Source: Cylindrobasidium torrendii FP15055 ss-10 (lineage: Eukaryota > Basidiomycota > Agaricomycetes > Agaricales > Physalacriaceae). Taken from it: 64,000 nucleotides of DNA. Made by a program: the position numbers and the translations under genes. The notes under the pieces are model-generated. The model did no database searches, was not told the origin of the DNA, and was given only the letters and a program-made list of their open reading frames with translations. The DNA is taken from assembly GCA_000934385.1 (NCBI GenBank), contig KN880435.1, positions 1 to 64,000 on the forward strand, in the 5' to 3' direction. This document shows positions 44,008-56,726 of the stretch, one piece after another. The stretch's first letter is position 1, and each line of letters opens with the position of its first letter.

Positions 44008-45774
44008 TCATGCCTCCCACAACAAATCTTTCAGTACAATCTTCAAGTCCTTCGCCAACCGATAGGCGACCTCATGAGAAATCCCACACTTGAACGTCGG
44101 CGGTCCGTCAATCTTATCAGCGCTCGATGTCTGCTGCAAGAGTTGCGCTGAAGTCAAATTTGTCATCTTGGAGAAGTGAGTGTGGTCTGTGACTGTCTGA
44201 ACAGGGATGGCGCACAGTTGTATAAACCGCAACCCTTCCGACCTCCATATCTGTACGCTCTCCAGGTATCGTGAAATCCTCGTCCTGAAATGTAATATCA
44301 TCGTTGTCTTCTAGAAGGGCACCAAGGATAGCCAGCATGCGATCCATAGGGAAAACAGCAGGCCCCAAAAACCTTTGTGGGATCTACTAGAGAAGTCAGC
44401 ATCAGCCCACAACAAATGCGGTGTTCAACCCCGCCTTTGTCGGTTTGTCACTCTGCTTCTTCGTTTTCGTGTTCCCTACGACCCTCTTTCGCTTCCGTTT
44501 CTTCTCATCTAGCCCTCTCCCAAACATCCTCAAATCCGACTTGGCAGGGTTCATCGACGCGATGTACGCTGCGACAAGCACGAATTTGGACATCCGCGGC
44601 AGCTCCCTGTACCGGTCGTTGGACGCCGCCGGGTCAGATACAGTCACAGCCGTCTTGCGTCGCGTAGGACTACCGTCGGTGCGATACGCAGGGAACGCAT
44701 GTACCAATGCGTCCTCGTTCGGCTGATTGGCTTCAGCCCAAGCTTCAGAGTCCGTTAATCGAGGATATAGATGCTCTAGAGCAGCACCGAAGGAATCTTT
44801 GAAGAACGATACAAGCCGCATGAACGTCTCTGGGGGAGGAGCGGCGAACGGATGTCGTTGCGCATCGCCGGCGCGTTTATTGTATTCGTCGAGGACCGGT
44901 TGTATGAAGCCTGGCCAGCGTCCTGCGGAAATATATACGAGCTCGTCTGGGTCCTTGGTGAAATGTGTGCAGATGTCATATAGGATCACAGCAAATTGTT
45001 GGTAGGTCGGCATGAGAGCTGGGTGGTATGCGTTCAATTGCTCCTGTTGCTGACATTCGGCGAAGACGTTCATCATATATTCCACCGTGGCTGCACAATG
45101 TCAGTAAGGCGAGTTGATATTGCTGCAGACACACGCACAATCTTTGGATGGGGCAGGAATGTCAATGAGGAAAGGGTCTTGAGCTGCACCAAGCGAAGGT
45201 TGTATATCGGTCCAACCAGTCGCTGATACGAATACAAGAGAGAGATCTATGCGAGCCTACGGGACACGGATATTCAGAGAATGCCAGGCCAGACGAAACC
45301 AGAGCGTACTATTTCTGCCAACCGCGTCAGCGGTACCAATATGTCCTCCAGTGAACTGCTCAACCTTTCCGCTTGCTCTACAACAATCACCATCCGCTTT
45401 CCCTCCCCATCATTGGCCTTGTCATTTGCATTCTTCAAGGCGCGTAAGCCATGCACAAACGCGTCGAAGCTTTCGCTGTATTTCTTCTGAAAGTCCTCTG
45501 TTCCAGGCCAATTCGCACATCCTGCCTCCCACATCGGCACCCACTGTGCCAACCCGTTGAGCACTGAATCGTATAGCACTTTGGCCGTGAAACACTCGAT
45601 TGCGTTGATGGATACGAAGCGTATGTCCGCTGAAAGTGTGCTGAGCGTGGCTGACAGCGCTTGTGCTGTACACCTCGGCGAGATGGGGTCACAGATGAAA
45701 ATGAACGGTAGTTTGGCGTATGTGAGTAGAAGGGATATGTCCTGGAGAATTTCTTGGTGAATAACGCGTGTCAT
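44008..45774 (-). CDS. ORC5: Origin recognition complex subunit 5
   Basis: Five exons: 45774-45300, 45246-45139, 45090-44414, 44383-44216 and 44166-44008, about 528 residues. The C-terminus carries the ORC5 hallmarks MSKFVLVAAYIASMNPAKSD and LGPAVFPMDRMLAILGALL. The N-terminal AAA+ part has FVSINAIECFTAKVLYDSVL and a Walker-B-like RMVIVVEQAERL. At the P-loop position the protein reads FIFICDPISPRCTAQ, with no GKT, so ATP binding is probably lost. ORC5 is part of the complex that marks replication origins. The start at 45774 was chosen because upstream in-frame sequence has no ATG. The intron after 44414 is only 30 bp, so that junction is less certain. Confidence 0.85.
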
Positions 45775-46025
45775 CGTAGCGCGCCAGTGGTAGTACAAAG
45801 CCAAGCGTGACCCCGATTCCGATCGTGCGCCGTGCCAGGTTGGCACATTAAATCCACCTCTTGTCTTTGTTCACACAGTGCTTCACAGTGGCACACAAAT
45901 CCAGCGACCATGAGACGACATAAGTAAATGGAAGTAAGAAATGAAGATGCGCTGTATGTACACTACTACATGAGAGGTAGGTCAAGGTCGAATAAAAATA
46001 CAAACAACCAAAACATGTTGTTCTA

Positions 46026-49000
46026 CTAAATCAAAAATGGCTTGGACACTTCCACGAGTCCATCCGAAAGTTTCGTTGCTGCAGCCCACTTTGGCAGGAA
46101 AGCCACCACCTCCTCGAAGGCAGGGATCCTACCCCCTTCAATCTGACCGATAGTGCCACTGGTGTATTCATTCCACTCGCACGAAACGCGTCCCTCGGTA
46201 TCCTCTGCATGCAACTTCAGCTCAACATCCACCACAAACTCGCGATCCCACGTCCGGCTCCAAACACGCAGCTCCTTCACACCATCTGCGGGGATCTCAA
46301 ATCGCGGCTGCATCCCTTGGTCCGAACCCAGGACATGGTATTTGAGCGCCGTGTTGTTCGTGAAGTACACTCGGCAGGAGCGCGTGTTGGTGCCGTTGAT
46401 GGAGATGCGGGCAGTATGCTTCCCGGTGCGCTTGACAGAGGCATCAAGGTAGGTGCCGTTGTAATGCACAGATGGAACAGGCAGGAGGTCAGACTCCCAC
46501 TGACAACTAGACAAGGCAAGTTTCGCAGTAGACTCGATGCATTTCCTCTCCTTTCCATACGCCGACGGCAAGTAGTCAATGAGGGTGTTGACATATTGTG
46601 GCACGCCAGTGAGAGTTGTAGTGGCTTGCAGACCGTCTGGGAGGATGGTGACATTCTGGAGGAAATAGGTCTTCAAGGGTGCCTCAATGTTGAACGGGAA
46701 TAAAAACCACCCAGAAAGCGTGGTGACGATGAAGACAAGAGCTATGACCGTTGTAAGCGCGTTGTGCATCTTGAAGGCGAAGGGAGCTATGGGCAAAACC
46801 ATGAATACTGAAAGCAGGGCGAACGCAGCATACACTGAGTGACATTAACAAGAGAGACCACGCAAACGATGAAGCGTACCAGTTATCGCACTGTTGCCAT
46901 CTGCAAGAGTCTGAGGCAATGCACCGACAAGCAGAACCGCGATGTGCGCGATGAGAATAATCGGAATTGGCACCACTAGCAGCATTTGTAGTATCCACCA
47001 GCCTATCGCCCCCGTTTCTTCGTCATGCAGAATGGTCACATCGTGCCTCGTTCGTGGGATCAGCGGCGTATGTTCGTCAGCCTCCTCGAAGTTAGCAGAT
47101 GCGCGCTCGTCTGCTGGCGTGGGTTGCTCGAGAATCACGACCACAGGATTCGTCCCTCGGGCTCCCAACATAGCTTCAATACAGCCAAAGCTGCATGCCA
47201 AAAACGTCAAAGCATTGAGCGCGCTGGCAAAGTAGAATCCGCCGACGTGTTTAGTGTTTTCCGCCACTGTTGCACAGACAAGTAATATCCAGCTCAGAAC
47301 ATAGGTCTGGACGAGGACGCTCTGCTTCTGAATTTCTGGGATATGTGCTTTGACACCCGGAATAGGAAGATTCAGAACAGCAACCATGGTTAAGTAGGTC
47401 AGACTGAACGAAGATGTCAGAACGAGGAAGGGTGCCGAGTAAATCATCTGTGGAATAGTTAGCAAAGGAACGTATCCGTTGACTCTCGACTTGCAAAGGT
47501 GTTCAGCCCTATGAATGACCAGACTAACAACACCTGGGAAGCGATGGTAATGCCAAGGGCAATCCAGAATTTGGCCCATTGCCAAAATCCGGACAGCCAG
47601 TGGAAATGGATCAACGAGTCCCAGAAGCGGGTGAACATGCTCTCTTCGGTACTCTCCACAGCAGCGTTGCCATTTTGTATGAAAGGCCTCCGACGATGTT
47701 GGATGCCTGCCTCGAGAGCCATGATCAGAAGCAACGTGATTGGGCCAACGACCAGGAAGACAATGTTGAATGTGATGAGGGTGCTGAGAGGGAAAAGGAC
47801 GAGGACAGCGCCGAATACTACATCACTGTTCAATCATTGCAGAGAAAGGCAGGCCAACGCGCTTACAGTCAAAGTAAACGGGAGGCGAGTCGTCGGCATC
47901 GTGCATTGACCCATCATTGTTGGCCAAAGCGTTGCTCGAACCCAATGCTGCCTCCATCATGGCCCAAAGGGCTTTTTTCTCCCCGTCGGTATGTGGAATA
48001 GCATCATACTTGGTGTGATATTTCGAACGGCCTTTGTAGAAAGCAAGGTCAAGTCCTTGCATGTCCGCGCCATCATGGTAGACAGAAAAGTCAGTGCCGG
48101 AACGAATCACGCCGCGAGAGAACGCGTCCGACGAAAGTGAGTTGGCGTGGGGATGAGGGACAAATTTATTCTTGAAGGAGAGCAAAGGCGACCCCGAGGT
48201 GGCACGGAAGAGCAAGGGACGGCTGGATAACATAGTTAGTTGACTTGTTCGAATTCGCCAACGTCTTCGCGAACGCACCCCCCGGCCGCGGCACCCTCGA
48301 GGTTGAGAAATGTCTGAGTGATGTTGGACCACGGGTGCCGTAAAAATCTGACAAGGTGATGAGACTAAAGCCAGAAGAGGCCATAGATTGACTACGCACG
48401 CGTGGGCTCCATTCAGCCAATCCTCTTCCCCATTGTTGATGTTGAAGACGACGGTCCGCTTCGGCCTGTGGTCCACAAAGTACTGCAAAAGCTGGAGTAA
48501 AGTGGCAACACCCATTCCGTCATCTGTAGCACCGGACGCTGTTGAGACACTGTCCAGATGAGCAGACGCCAGGACACCGCCAGTCTCCCGAAACTTGGGA
48601 TCTGTACCATCCACCTTGACGAGGATGTTGTTGCCTTCAAAATAGACACCGTATGCGGCGCCGCCCCACGAGCCATTGGAAACAGTGTCGTCTGCGATAT
48701 GTATGCCATTGTGGCCCTTTGCAATAGCGCGTACACGGTCGAGTAGGAAGGAATGGACAAGGTCGTTTGCATGTGAGTTATATGGATGGGGTCGGGCAGC
48801 GATCTGATAGCAGTCTTAAGCGCATGGTAGCGTTCTGTATTGAGTTTACATACCTCGTGAAGGTCCGCATAGGCTTCGTCCAAATTGAGACCACGCTGGT
48901 CTCTGGGGACGTTTGGAAGTTGATCTGTGACCAGGACAGAGATGGCGACCGCCAAATGGATAATCAAGATGAGAATAGTAGTGGGAGCAGCCCGAAAACC

Positions 49001-49033
49001 AAGAATCTTGGCCACGGCGTCGCTGAACGCCAT
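46026..49033 (-). CDS. Vacuolar membrane M28 metalloprotease (PFF1 type)
   Basis: Seven exons: 49033-48854, 48803-48400, 48347-48279, 48222-47867, 47817-47495, 47447-46880 and 46834-46026, about 902 residues. After one N-terminal membrane helix (LIIHLAVAISVLVTDQ), the lumenal peptidase domain has RPHPYNSHAND, the zinc ligands in ASAHLDSV and TDDGMG, the catalytic Glu pair in NNGEEDWLNGAHAF, and the last ligand His in YHTKYDAIPH. Several transmembrane helices and a C-terminal soluble domain complete the fungal vacuolar membrane protease layout. The substrate is unknown. The intron after 47495 starts with GC (GCAAGT) and gives NTFMIYSAPF, as in the family. It is head-to-head with CutC. Confidence 0.88.
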
Positions 49034-49204
49034 ATTGGATTGATGGTGGACGTACACCAACTCAAGGAAAGTCAAGGAATGGCCGAACAGCTGCCCGACT
49101 TCCGAGAAACCGGAGGCAATACTCGTGACGTCAAATACGATCGCTTTGTGCATTGTTGCCGTCTCCTCCCGCAGCCATCGGCGTCGAACAGATCTGCTTT
49201 GCCC
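49034..49204. promoter_or_regulatory. Bidirectional promoter between the vacuolar protease and CutC genes
   Basis: Only 171 bp separate the two start codons, and both core promoters must lie here. A TGACGTCA-like dyad (GTGACGTCAAAT) occurs at about 49123-49134, a possible CRE/bZIP site. Confidence 0.45.
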
Positions 49205-50369
49205 ATGGCGTCCACCAGCAAGTCCAAATCCCCTCTGCGCATAGAGGTCTGCGTGGATTCGGTCCAATCTGCCATCAAGTCGGTGATTTTCCTGGCTCTC
49301 ATCGCGAATCCCAAGAACTCAGGCTGCGAGTTTAAAGCGCGGTCAATGGAGGAGCCGACCGCCTAGAACTCTGCGCAACTCTCGCGAACGGCGGTGCATA
49401 CCACAACTATTATGAAATGACGGAGGGTTCAACGCGACGTAGGTACGACCCCGAGCTTAGGCCTCTTCAAAGCAGTTAGCAGGGCCGTGCCAGATGTCCC
49501 AATCATGGTACGTCCTTTTACGACCCACTGCAGCGGTGCTTTCCTTATGGCGCAGGTCATGATTCGTCCCAGGGCCGGTGATTTCGTTTATAACGAGTTG
49601 GAGCTCGGTGTGATGCTGGACGACATCAAGCGCGTTGCATTCAATCCAAATCCTGTTTGACTCTCATCCCCATCACCAGGAGCTTCAAAAATCGCGGGGC
49701 ATACGGTGTTGTCTTCGGAGTGCTCACTCCACAAGGTCAAGTCGACAAAGAGGCAACCAAATTGTGAGTTTTATCCGTCGTATCCTTCAGTCAGGCTCAT
49801 CAGTTGGTAGACTAGTTGACTTTTCTCTGCCCATGCAGGTTTCTTTCCATCGAGCCTTTGACGCAACTCGAGATCCATTTGAAGGTTGGTCTAAAGGGTT
49901 TCACTTCAATTACTGCTGAAGCCTTCTCCGCAGCATTGGAGGATATTATCAGCATTGGAGGCGTATCTCGCATACTTACCAGGTATATTTGATCCACAGC
50001 CCACTTCAACGCGCTCATCCACCTTGTAGTGGACACGCCAAAAACGTCGTCGACGGCCTTGACATGATAGTTATGCTGCAGATTAAGGCGCTACAGCTAG
50101 CCTCCTCTTCATTCTCCATTCTGCCTGGCTCCGGCGTCAACAGCGACACCATTGACACCATACTCGTCAAACTGCTGCCCGAAGGCGTCCGGGAGTTCCA
50201 TATGTCAGGTGGGAGATGGAAATCGGGGCGTATGGCTCATCGAGCACAGACTCTAGGATTCGGTGCAACGTCTGAACATGAGTGGGATGTGTGGGAAACG
50301 GACTATCATGCTGTGAAGGAGGTGAGGACAATCATCAATATGGTGTGCGATAAATTCGGATTCGAGTAG
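49205..50369 (+). CDS. cutC: CutC family protein (copper homeostasis)
   Basis: Eight exons (49205-49278, 49338-49393, 49443-49507, 49556-49629, 49680-49763, 49811-49884, 49934-49982, 50030-50369) give about 271 residues. The TIM barrel shows all family blocks: IEVCVDSVQSAINA, NGGADRLELCATLANGG, TTPSLGLFKAVSRAV, VMIRPRAGDFVYNELEL, YGVVFGVLTPQGQVD, VSFHRAFDATRDPFE, ISIGGVSRILTSGHAKNVVD, ILPGSGVNSDTID and GVREFHMSGG. CutC has been linked to cytosolic copper tolerance, but its biochemical role is unsettled. The junction after 49629 seems to use a GC donor (AA/GCGCGT), giving DDIKSFKNRG. Confidence 0.93.
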
Positions 50370-50781
50370 CTGTTTCTAATTTCTACTGTACTGCGACTGG
50401 CAGTGCGTGTGGTGTACACGCCAACTCTTTCTTCTGCCAATAATACTGTCTCGGTGTGCTCCTTGCGGAGAGGCTTTAATTGCTGCGTCGGGTTGATTAC
50501 CAAAAATGCTGACTTTTTGCGGTCTTGCAGTATCTCACTTCGTTGACGCGCTGACGGTACGCGCGGCACGGCAAGGACGATGCGTGGATAAATTGGCTGG
50601 GGTGATTACAACCTCAACGTTCGAGAAAGGCTTTCCGATCTGTCCGCGCAGATCGACAGACGTCGTCTGCGATCGTCTACCGCGATGTCAATGAGTGGTG
50701 GCTCGTGTAAGTATAACTTTAAGCCAGACTAACATCCGCTGCCGGGTTGGCCGATTTCTTCTTTCGACCATCATCATCATC
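50370..50781. other. Intergenic region upstream of the desaturase gene
   Basis: No gene. The end (about 50766-50781) is a short CAT/ATC repeat just before the start codon. Confidence 0.4.
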
Positions 50782-52551
50782 ATGGACACGGTTGCTACTC
50801 AGTCAACAAGCCTCTCTTCCCCACCCAAAATCTGGTGGTCAAATGCTATCTTCTTTGTATCTGTCCACGTCGCCGCCGCCGCGGGTGCATACTATTGCCC
50901 TCCAAATCACGTACATCCAGCAAGTCTAATGCTTGCATTTCTGACCTGGCAATTAGCCGACTTTGGGTAAGTACGTCTGTGTCAGAATTCGCCAGGGCTT
51001 TGATATGTCTTTAGCATTACTGTAGGATATCACCGTCTCTATTCGCATCGCGCCTTCAAAGCAACTTTACCTGTGCGCATCATTCTTGCAGTGCTCGGTT
51101 CTGCAGGATTTCAAGGTTCCATCAAGGTTTATTCCAACAAGTCAATGTCGCAAAAACACTAACCTTTATGTAACATGCAGTGGTGGACTCTTCGTCACCG
51201 ACTTCACCACCGATTTACCGACGACACCGAACACGACCCGTGCGTGTTCAATGAACGCTCGAATACTGACTAAATCTTTTACGTAGTTATGCTGCAACAC
51301 GGGGCCGTGCGTAGTCTGCCAACAGCCTGTGCCGTAGCTCACGGTTAACATAGTTTTCTACTCGCATATGGGTTGGATTTTCTACAAGCCCGTATATCTG
51401 AAGATGGATCTCATTGATAGAGAAGACCTAGAGCGCGATCCAGGTGCGTACTGTCAGGAAAATCACGACGACCGAGCTTCACTGAAGAACACAGTTGTCC
51501 GCCTGCAGCACAAATACTACGGTACATTAGCTTGTCGCTCCTGATAAAAACGGCACTCAAGCTTCTCAAGTTCCCATAGCCTCACTCACAGGCTTTGCTT
51601 TGCCCGTTCTTCTCGGGCACTTCTGGAACGACAGGCGGGGCGCTTTTGTGTGGGCCGGACTTGTTTCGAGATTGTTCAGTAAGTCATAATTAGCTTTCGT
51701 CTTTCAAGCTCTACGTCTCATCAGCCTTGCCGCAGTCTGGCATAGCACTTTCCTCGTAAATTCGTGCGTACCATTTGCCAACCAGGCTACAGTCATGTTG
51801 ATTTCGGTCAGGTTGGCACATTGGGATGGGCTGCAGCCTTATTCTGACGAAGACACTTCGCGCGGCAACCTGGTATATATATTCTTGTGATATGGCAAAA
51901 TCGTCGTTGATCTTTTACACAGATTCTGGCCTTGTTGACTGGCGGGGAAGGCAGCCATAATTTCGTCAGCACTCATTCCTCCTTCTCAGAATCTTCTCAC
52001 GCCTGACACCTGTAAAGCACCATACTTTCCCACATGACTTTCGGTCCGGGCCATCTCGATTTGCTTGGGACCCGTCGAAGTGGATTATTCTTGCACTCAA
52101 CCGGCTTGGCCTTGTCCACAGCTTACGGAGAGCGCGTCAAGTTGACATGGACAATTCAATAAAGTATATGGATACGAAGAGTGTTCATGGACATGTGCAG
52201 GAGCCAGTACCACAATGGCAGGGCGCGGAATGGACAATCCAAGATATACGAGAAGAACTCAGTATGTCGCCCTCAAGATGTTTTGTTGTGCTCGGGGATT
52301 GGGTAGTTGATGCTACATCCTACCTGAAGGAACATGTGAGTCATCTGCGAAGTAAAATAGACACCGCTTGACGACTCCCAACGTAGCCTGGAGGGGCCTC
52401 ACTCATCCGCAAATACTCTATCAAGATTAATGAGCCGGAGAGGACTAAGGAGGATGCAACGTGGGCATTTGAGGGCGGTCTCAACAACCATTCTAGAGCT
52501 GCGAGGTGGCGACTGGAAGAACTAAGAGTGGCCAGATTTGTACAGGGATAA
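50782..52551 (+). CDS. OLE1: Delta-9 fatty acid (acyl-CoA) desaturase with C-terminal cytochrome b5 domain
   Basis: Twelve exons: 50782-50966, 51015-51126, 51181-51239, 51287-51306, 51354-51443, 51495-51521, 51571-51678, 51736-51763, 51812-51872, 51923-51964, 52018-52335 and 52387-52551, about 404 residues. The three His boxes are HRLYSH, RHRLHHR and HNFHHTF. Membrane segments lie around residues 20-65 and 165-215. The C-terminal cytochrome b5 domain has the heme ligand in KEHPGGASL and a second His in GLNNHSRAARW. The enzyme makes the first double bond in stearoyl/palmitoyl-CoA at the ER. The His box HNF/HHTF is split by an intron. Length is slightly short for the family. The symbol follows the yeast orthologue. 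Confidence 0.92.
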
Positions 52552-52873
52552 AAGCAGAGCATAGACCAGGATTGTATTATTTGAACATGCTGCACAGACG
52601 ACTCTAAACCAAGCCCGTTGAAATCCTTCTTGCTCATTGTAAGTCAACAACACATAGACATTGGCAGTGCCGAGAAAAGCTGCTACTTCAATTGATTGTC
52701 TGTCTTCCAAGTTCTGTGCCACGCTAAAGCGTGATTTCGTTGAGTCACGCATCACGTCACGCGTGACACCGACTAGCTTTAGTCCGCCATTCTGCTGCAT
52801 ATTCTACCGACTTCCGAAGCGCGATACATATTCTGCGTACGACAACCCTGTTGTTACTTTCTGCGGTTCCCCA
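52552..52873. other. Intergenic region
   Basis: Contains a TTGAGTCACGCATCACGTCACGCG stretch near 52740-52764 with ATF/CRE-like TCACG words; otherwise nothing recognised. Confidence 0.35.
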
Positions 52874-55003
52874 ATGGCTAAGCGAAGTCGCGCGGAAGCC
52901 GGCCTGAACGACGGTTCCTCACGATCCAAGAAACGCAGGGAGACAACGCCGGAAGTGGATGGAGAGTCGGACCACGCTTTTTCTGACGTTGAGGAGGGCG
53001 GAAACGCGCTGGACGTGATCAGGGATAAAGGAATGCGCATCTGGCAGTCGGTGAAGGACGTGTCGGCTTCAGAGTGAGTGGTCGATCTAGCGTCACTGCT
53101 CAATTCGCTAGTAGCCTGCCGCTATCATCTCTGACCTGCGTGATCTTCTAGTGGCCGCATACTCTCTACCCTCTTTCTGGTCCAGCCCGATAAACGGGCA
53201 TATCCTGACTATTACCAACTCATAAAACGACCAATTGCGCTTAGCGACATCAAGCGCAATCTCAACAACCGGGCCTACACATCACTAGAGCAAGTGAAGG
53301 ACGATTTCGACCTTTGCTTCAACAACGCGCGTACATACAATGCGGAGTTTAGTCAAATTTTTGCAGATGCGCTGGAAATGCAGGTGCGCGCTGCGCGATT
53401 ATATTTCTTCTGCTGATGTTAACTACTCACAGAGAGTAGCCCACAAAGTCTACAAGGAATGCAAGCACACAGAGAAGAAGAGCAAGGAGCATAAGCAACC
53501 CAGTCTACGCAAGATAATGAAAAGCACGCTACAGCAGCTTGTCACTCTCGCCGACGACTAGTAGGTCAATCCTCTTCAATAATAGCAACCTGCTCAACTC
53601 GGTTACAGCGGCCGAACCCTCTCAGGAGAATTCATGGAGCTTCCGGATCCCAAAGTATGGGCCATCTACTACAAGCAAATCGTAAATCCTCAGTGTTTCG
53701 ACGTGATCTTCGTAAGTATATATATGTTGACCATCCCTTCCGCCTCTCTAAATGCTTCCAGAAAAAAATCAAGAAGAAAGAATACGCATCAATGGCACAA
53801 TTCGCTGACGATGTCGAGCTTGTGTTCTCCAACTGCCAAACCTTCAACCAGGAGCACACACTGATCTGGGAAGACGCTGAAGCTTTGCGTGTGCGCAGTT
53901 TCCATCCGCGTCTCGTCTGCTGCTGACCAGTAATATAGAACCATTTCCGCGATCTTATGAAGGACCTGCCCCCGCCTTTCGCTGTCGCGAGCTACGCGCA
54001 GGCGCCAGGACCGAAGATCAAGATTAAGCCTCCTCAACCACCGCCTGCCACGCCGAAGATCGTGCTGAAGCCTCCTGAGAGGCCTGCCCAACCACAGGTC
54101 CCCAAGATCGTCGTCAAGCCACTCCAAGTTCCCGCCACTGTGATTGCACGACCACAAGCCACCCAAGCACCTGTTCCACTGGAAGTATCACCCAAACTGC
54201 CCTCTGCAGAGAAACCCGCACCCAGACTGGTGTCCGCAAAGAACGGTGCCACAAAAACTAATAATACTGGAAATGGCCTCGCGCCGACGTCTACACCTGT
54301 AAGGGTTGTGCCTCAATCAAAACCTAGTGCCCCAGCTGCCAGCGCCGCCGCTACTTTGTCAAAGAGTCCTGTTCCCTCTCAGACGTTCCCAGTGGCGCCA
54401 ATACCCGCCGCAGCCACGAAACCTATCACTCGACCGGCACCGGTAGCCTCAACTTCCAGGCTTGCAGCCGCGCCGGCTGCTCCTGCTTCCTACGTGCCAC
54501 CTGCGACACCAGCTCCATCGCTCTCATCCAATATTGCTCGAGGGATCAATTCCAAACCAGCATCGAGCATTGGCGCTGCAGCTCCAGCTCAATTCTTACG
54601 CTTTGCTCGCCTGGAAACCACCACAGGTCGACCATTCATCCTCGACCACCAAGAGGGTGTCAAGACGTGGTTTATCCGGCTGCGAGCGGATGAGGATCAT
54701 TTGTGTGTGTCCGACGTCTCATATTTTCAAGATGATGACATCGAGGTAAATGGTGAGGGGGATGGTGAGCTGCCAAAAAAGCGAGGACGCGGGCGACCGC
54801 CAAGGGTAAGGCCTGTCCGTGCGACCAAGCGGCCGAAGGCGCGAAAAGCCCAGGTGCTATTGAACGGCCAAGTAGTAGAAGACGATGGTGAGGTTGAGGA
54901 TGTGAAGTGGAATGTCTTGGTGCCATCCGGCAACAACACGGTTGAAATTGGAGAGAAGGGTGGGTTTGTGTGGAAGATCTATGCACAAAGACTTTCCTCG
55001 TAA
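52874..55003 (+). CDS. Double bromodomain protein, RSC4-like chromatin remodeller subunit
   Basis: Six exons (52874-53073, 53152-53383, 53433-53560, 53609-53711, 53762-53890, 53939-55003) give about 618 residues. Two bromodomains are present. The first has YPDYYQLIKRPIALSDIKRN then FDLCFNNARTYN; the second has WAIYYKQIVNPQCFDVI then ADDVELVFSNCQTFN, each with the acetyl-lysine-binding Asn. A long Pro/Ala/Lys-rich linker follows, and the C-terminus has an AT-hook (KKRGRGRPP) and a basic end. Tandem bromodomains at the N-terminus followed by a long disordered linker match RSC4 of the RSC remodelling complex. Other polybromo-type proteins are possible. Confidence 0.82.
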
Positions 55004-55512
55004 ACCTAGTTGAAGCATACTGTTGTCCGTCAACCCAGATAAGCTACACCAATACTCTATCTTATTTACCACTTTTTGTAATACCTTCTTTGATTGGCCT
55101 TATGTATGCGCCGTGCAAACGGTTGAACACACATGCAGCATCGCAAGTTGTCCCTCTGCCGAACGGAAATAACGTCGGCAGGCAGAGTTCAGAGCAGGCG
55201 CATTGAAAGTGTGTAAGAGTAGTTTGTAAGAATCACGTCTATAATTTATAGCTTTCGTCTGAGGGGCCATTTTCCTGTTCTTTCAAATACCCATGCTGCA
55301 CGTTCATACTCACGCTTCCAAGCACTGTCAGAGAAATAATGCTACATAATGGCCATCCCCGGATTGGGGCGCACAGGTGCAATCGGGATACTCTGACGCT
55401 CGGGGCCGCCCTGGGAGTATAACTGTAAGCCGGTTGTGATCAATATTAGGTCTCCTTGCTTCCTGCTTTCATCTGGGTCCCCAGCCACGTCTTGCCCTTG
55501 ACCTCTTCCCAA
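55004..55512. other. Intergenic region
   Basis: 3' flank of the bromodomain gene and promoter of the ceramidase gene. No further feature seen. Confidence 0.4.
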
Positions 55513-56726
55513 ATGGCCACCTCAACACTCGCAATCAATCGGTTGGGCTTCCATGGGCCTGTCACAGCCACCTTGGATTGGTGTGAGGTATGTGTTCACA
55601 ACCTAGAGCAATGAAGTGAACCTCATCTCTGTGACAATATGTAACAGGCAAACTACCAATTTTCGTACTACATTGCGGAGATGGCAAACTGTTTCTCAAA
55701 TCTCTTTTCCATTTCACTTGCCCTTCTGGGAGCCCGCAACGTATTTCGTGAGGGCCTTCCTGGAAGGTACAGTCTCGGGTTTCTGGTGTGTACACTCACT
55801 TGAGTCGCGTGCCCGTATACCTATTAAAATGCACACCCTAGGGATTCTTGTTTGTTGGCATCGGCAGTCTCGCGTTTCATGCGACTTTGCTCTACCACTG
55901 GCAGCTAGCGGACGAGCTCCCGATGATCTATGTTGCATCCACGAGCTTTTGGCTCCTTTCTGACCTTGAACCCGGATTCGACATGACTAGCCGTGCGACG
56001 CTTTTGCCTCTCTTTGCAACGGGCGCCTTTGACGGGCTATTCACGTTGTCCTAGTACGCTTCTGTTTCATGGTCGACTCCGTTCTAACCGTCATGCGTAG
56101 CGTGTTCTACCGCAATCCAGTTTACCATCAATGTGTCTTTGCAGGCATCATTCTTGCAACAGCCGGACGCCTCACATATTTGATGCAATACTCACCTATC
56201 CGGACTAAGATTTCAGAAGAGAAACGCGCGCTTTGCACACGCAGCTTCTGGACCGGCGGCTTCTGGTTTATCTTCGCGTTCTTCATCTGGAACATGGATA
56301 ACATCTTCTGCGATCCATTGACGAACCTAAAGACCCATATCGGGTGGCCGTCGGCTTTCTTGCTCGAAGGTGGGCAGGAAACCTGTCGTCCCAAAGCATA
56401 CTGCTGACAGTGTTGTAGGCCATTCGTGGTGGCACGTCTTCACGGTATATTGTTTGGCGTCTACCCATATACTTAGCATCTAACCCACTATAGGGTATCG
56501 GAGCATACTACATGGCTGTTGGGGTACAATGTACGTCGTTTCATCCAGACTATTTACCACTCATTCTAATCAACCTCGTCAGTGGTGTAAGCGCATTCAT
56601 CTAGCTAATGTGCATTAGCTGAATTTCCGCAGGTCCCTCTGCTTGAAAGGCGACCACAGGCAGTTTGGGTTCCGTTACCTACATGGCCTGCCGTTTGTAG
56701 CCTACACAAAAGGCAAGAAGGAATAA
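55513..56726 (+). CDS. Alkaline ceramidase (YPC1/YDC1 type), with a 4-nt micro-exon
   Basis: Eight exons: 55513-55587, 55648-55785, 55842-56053, 56101-56369, 56419-56444, 56494-56530, 56583-56586 and 56633-56726, about 284 residues. Family blocks are GPVTATLDWCEANYQFSYYI, EMANCFSNLFSI, GIGSLAFHATLLYHWQLADE, WNMDNIFCDPL and GHSWWHVFTGIGAYYM, with the His and Ser/Asp residues that bind zinc and catalyse. There are about seven membrane helices. The enzyme splits ceramide into sphingoid base and fatty acid in the ER/Golgi. The frame between GVQ and SLCLKGD closes only if a 4-nt exon (TGGT) is included; this is supported by good splice sites on both sides. Confidence 0.88.

Noticed and set aside
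49764..49810. Apparent missing codons or micro-exon in CutC
   Set aside because: Using the acceptor ending at 49810 gives TKLLVDFSLPMQVSFHRAFD, a normal CutC sequence.
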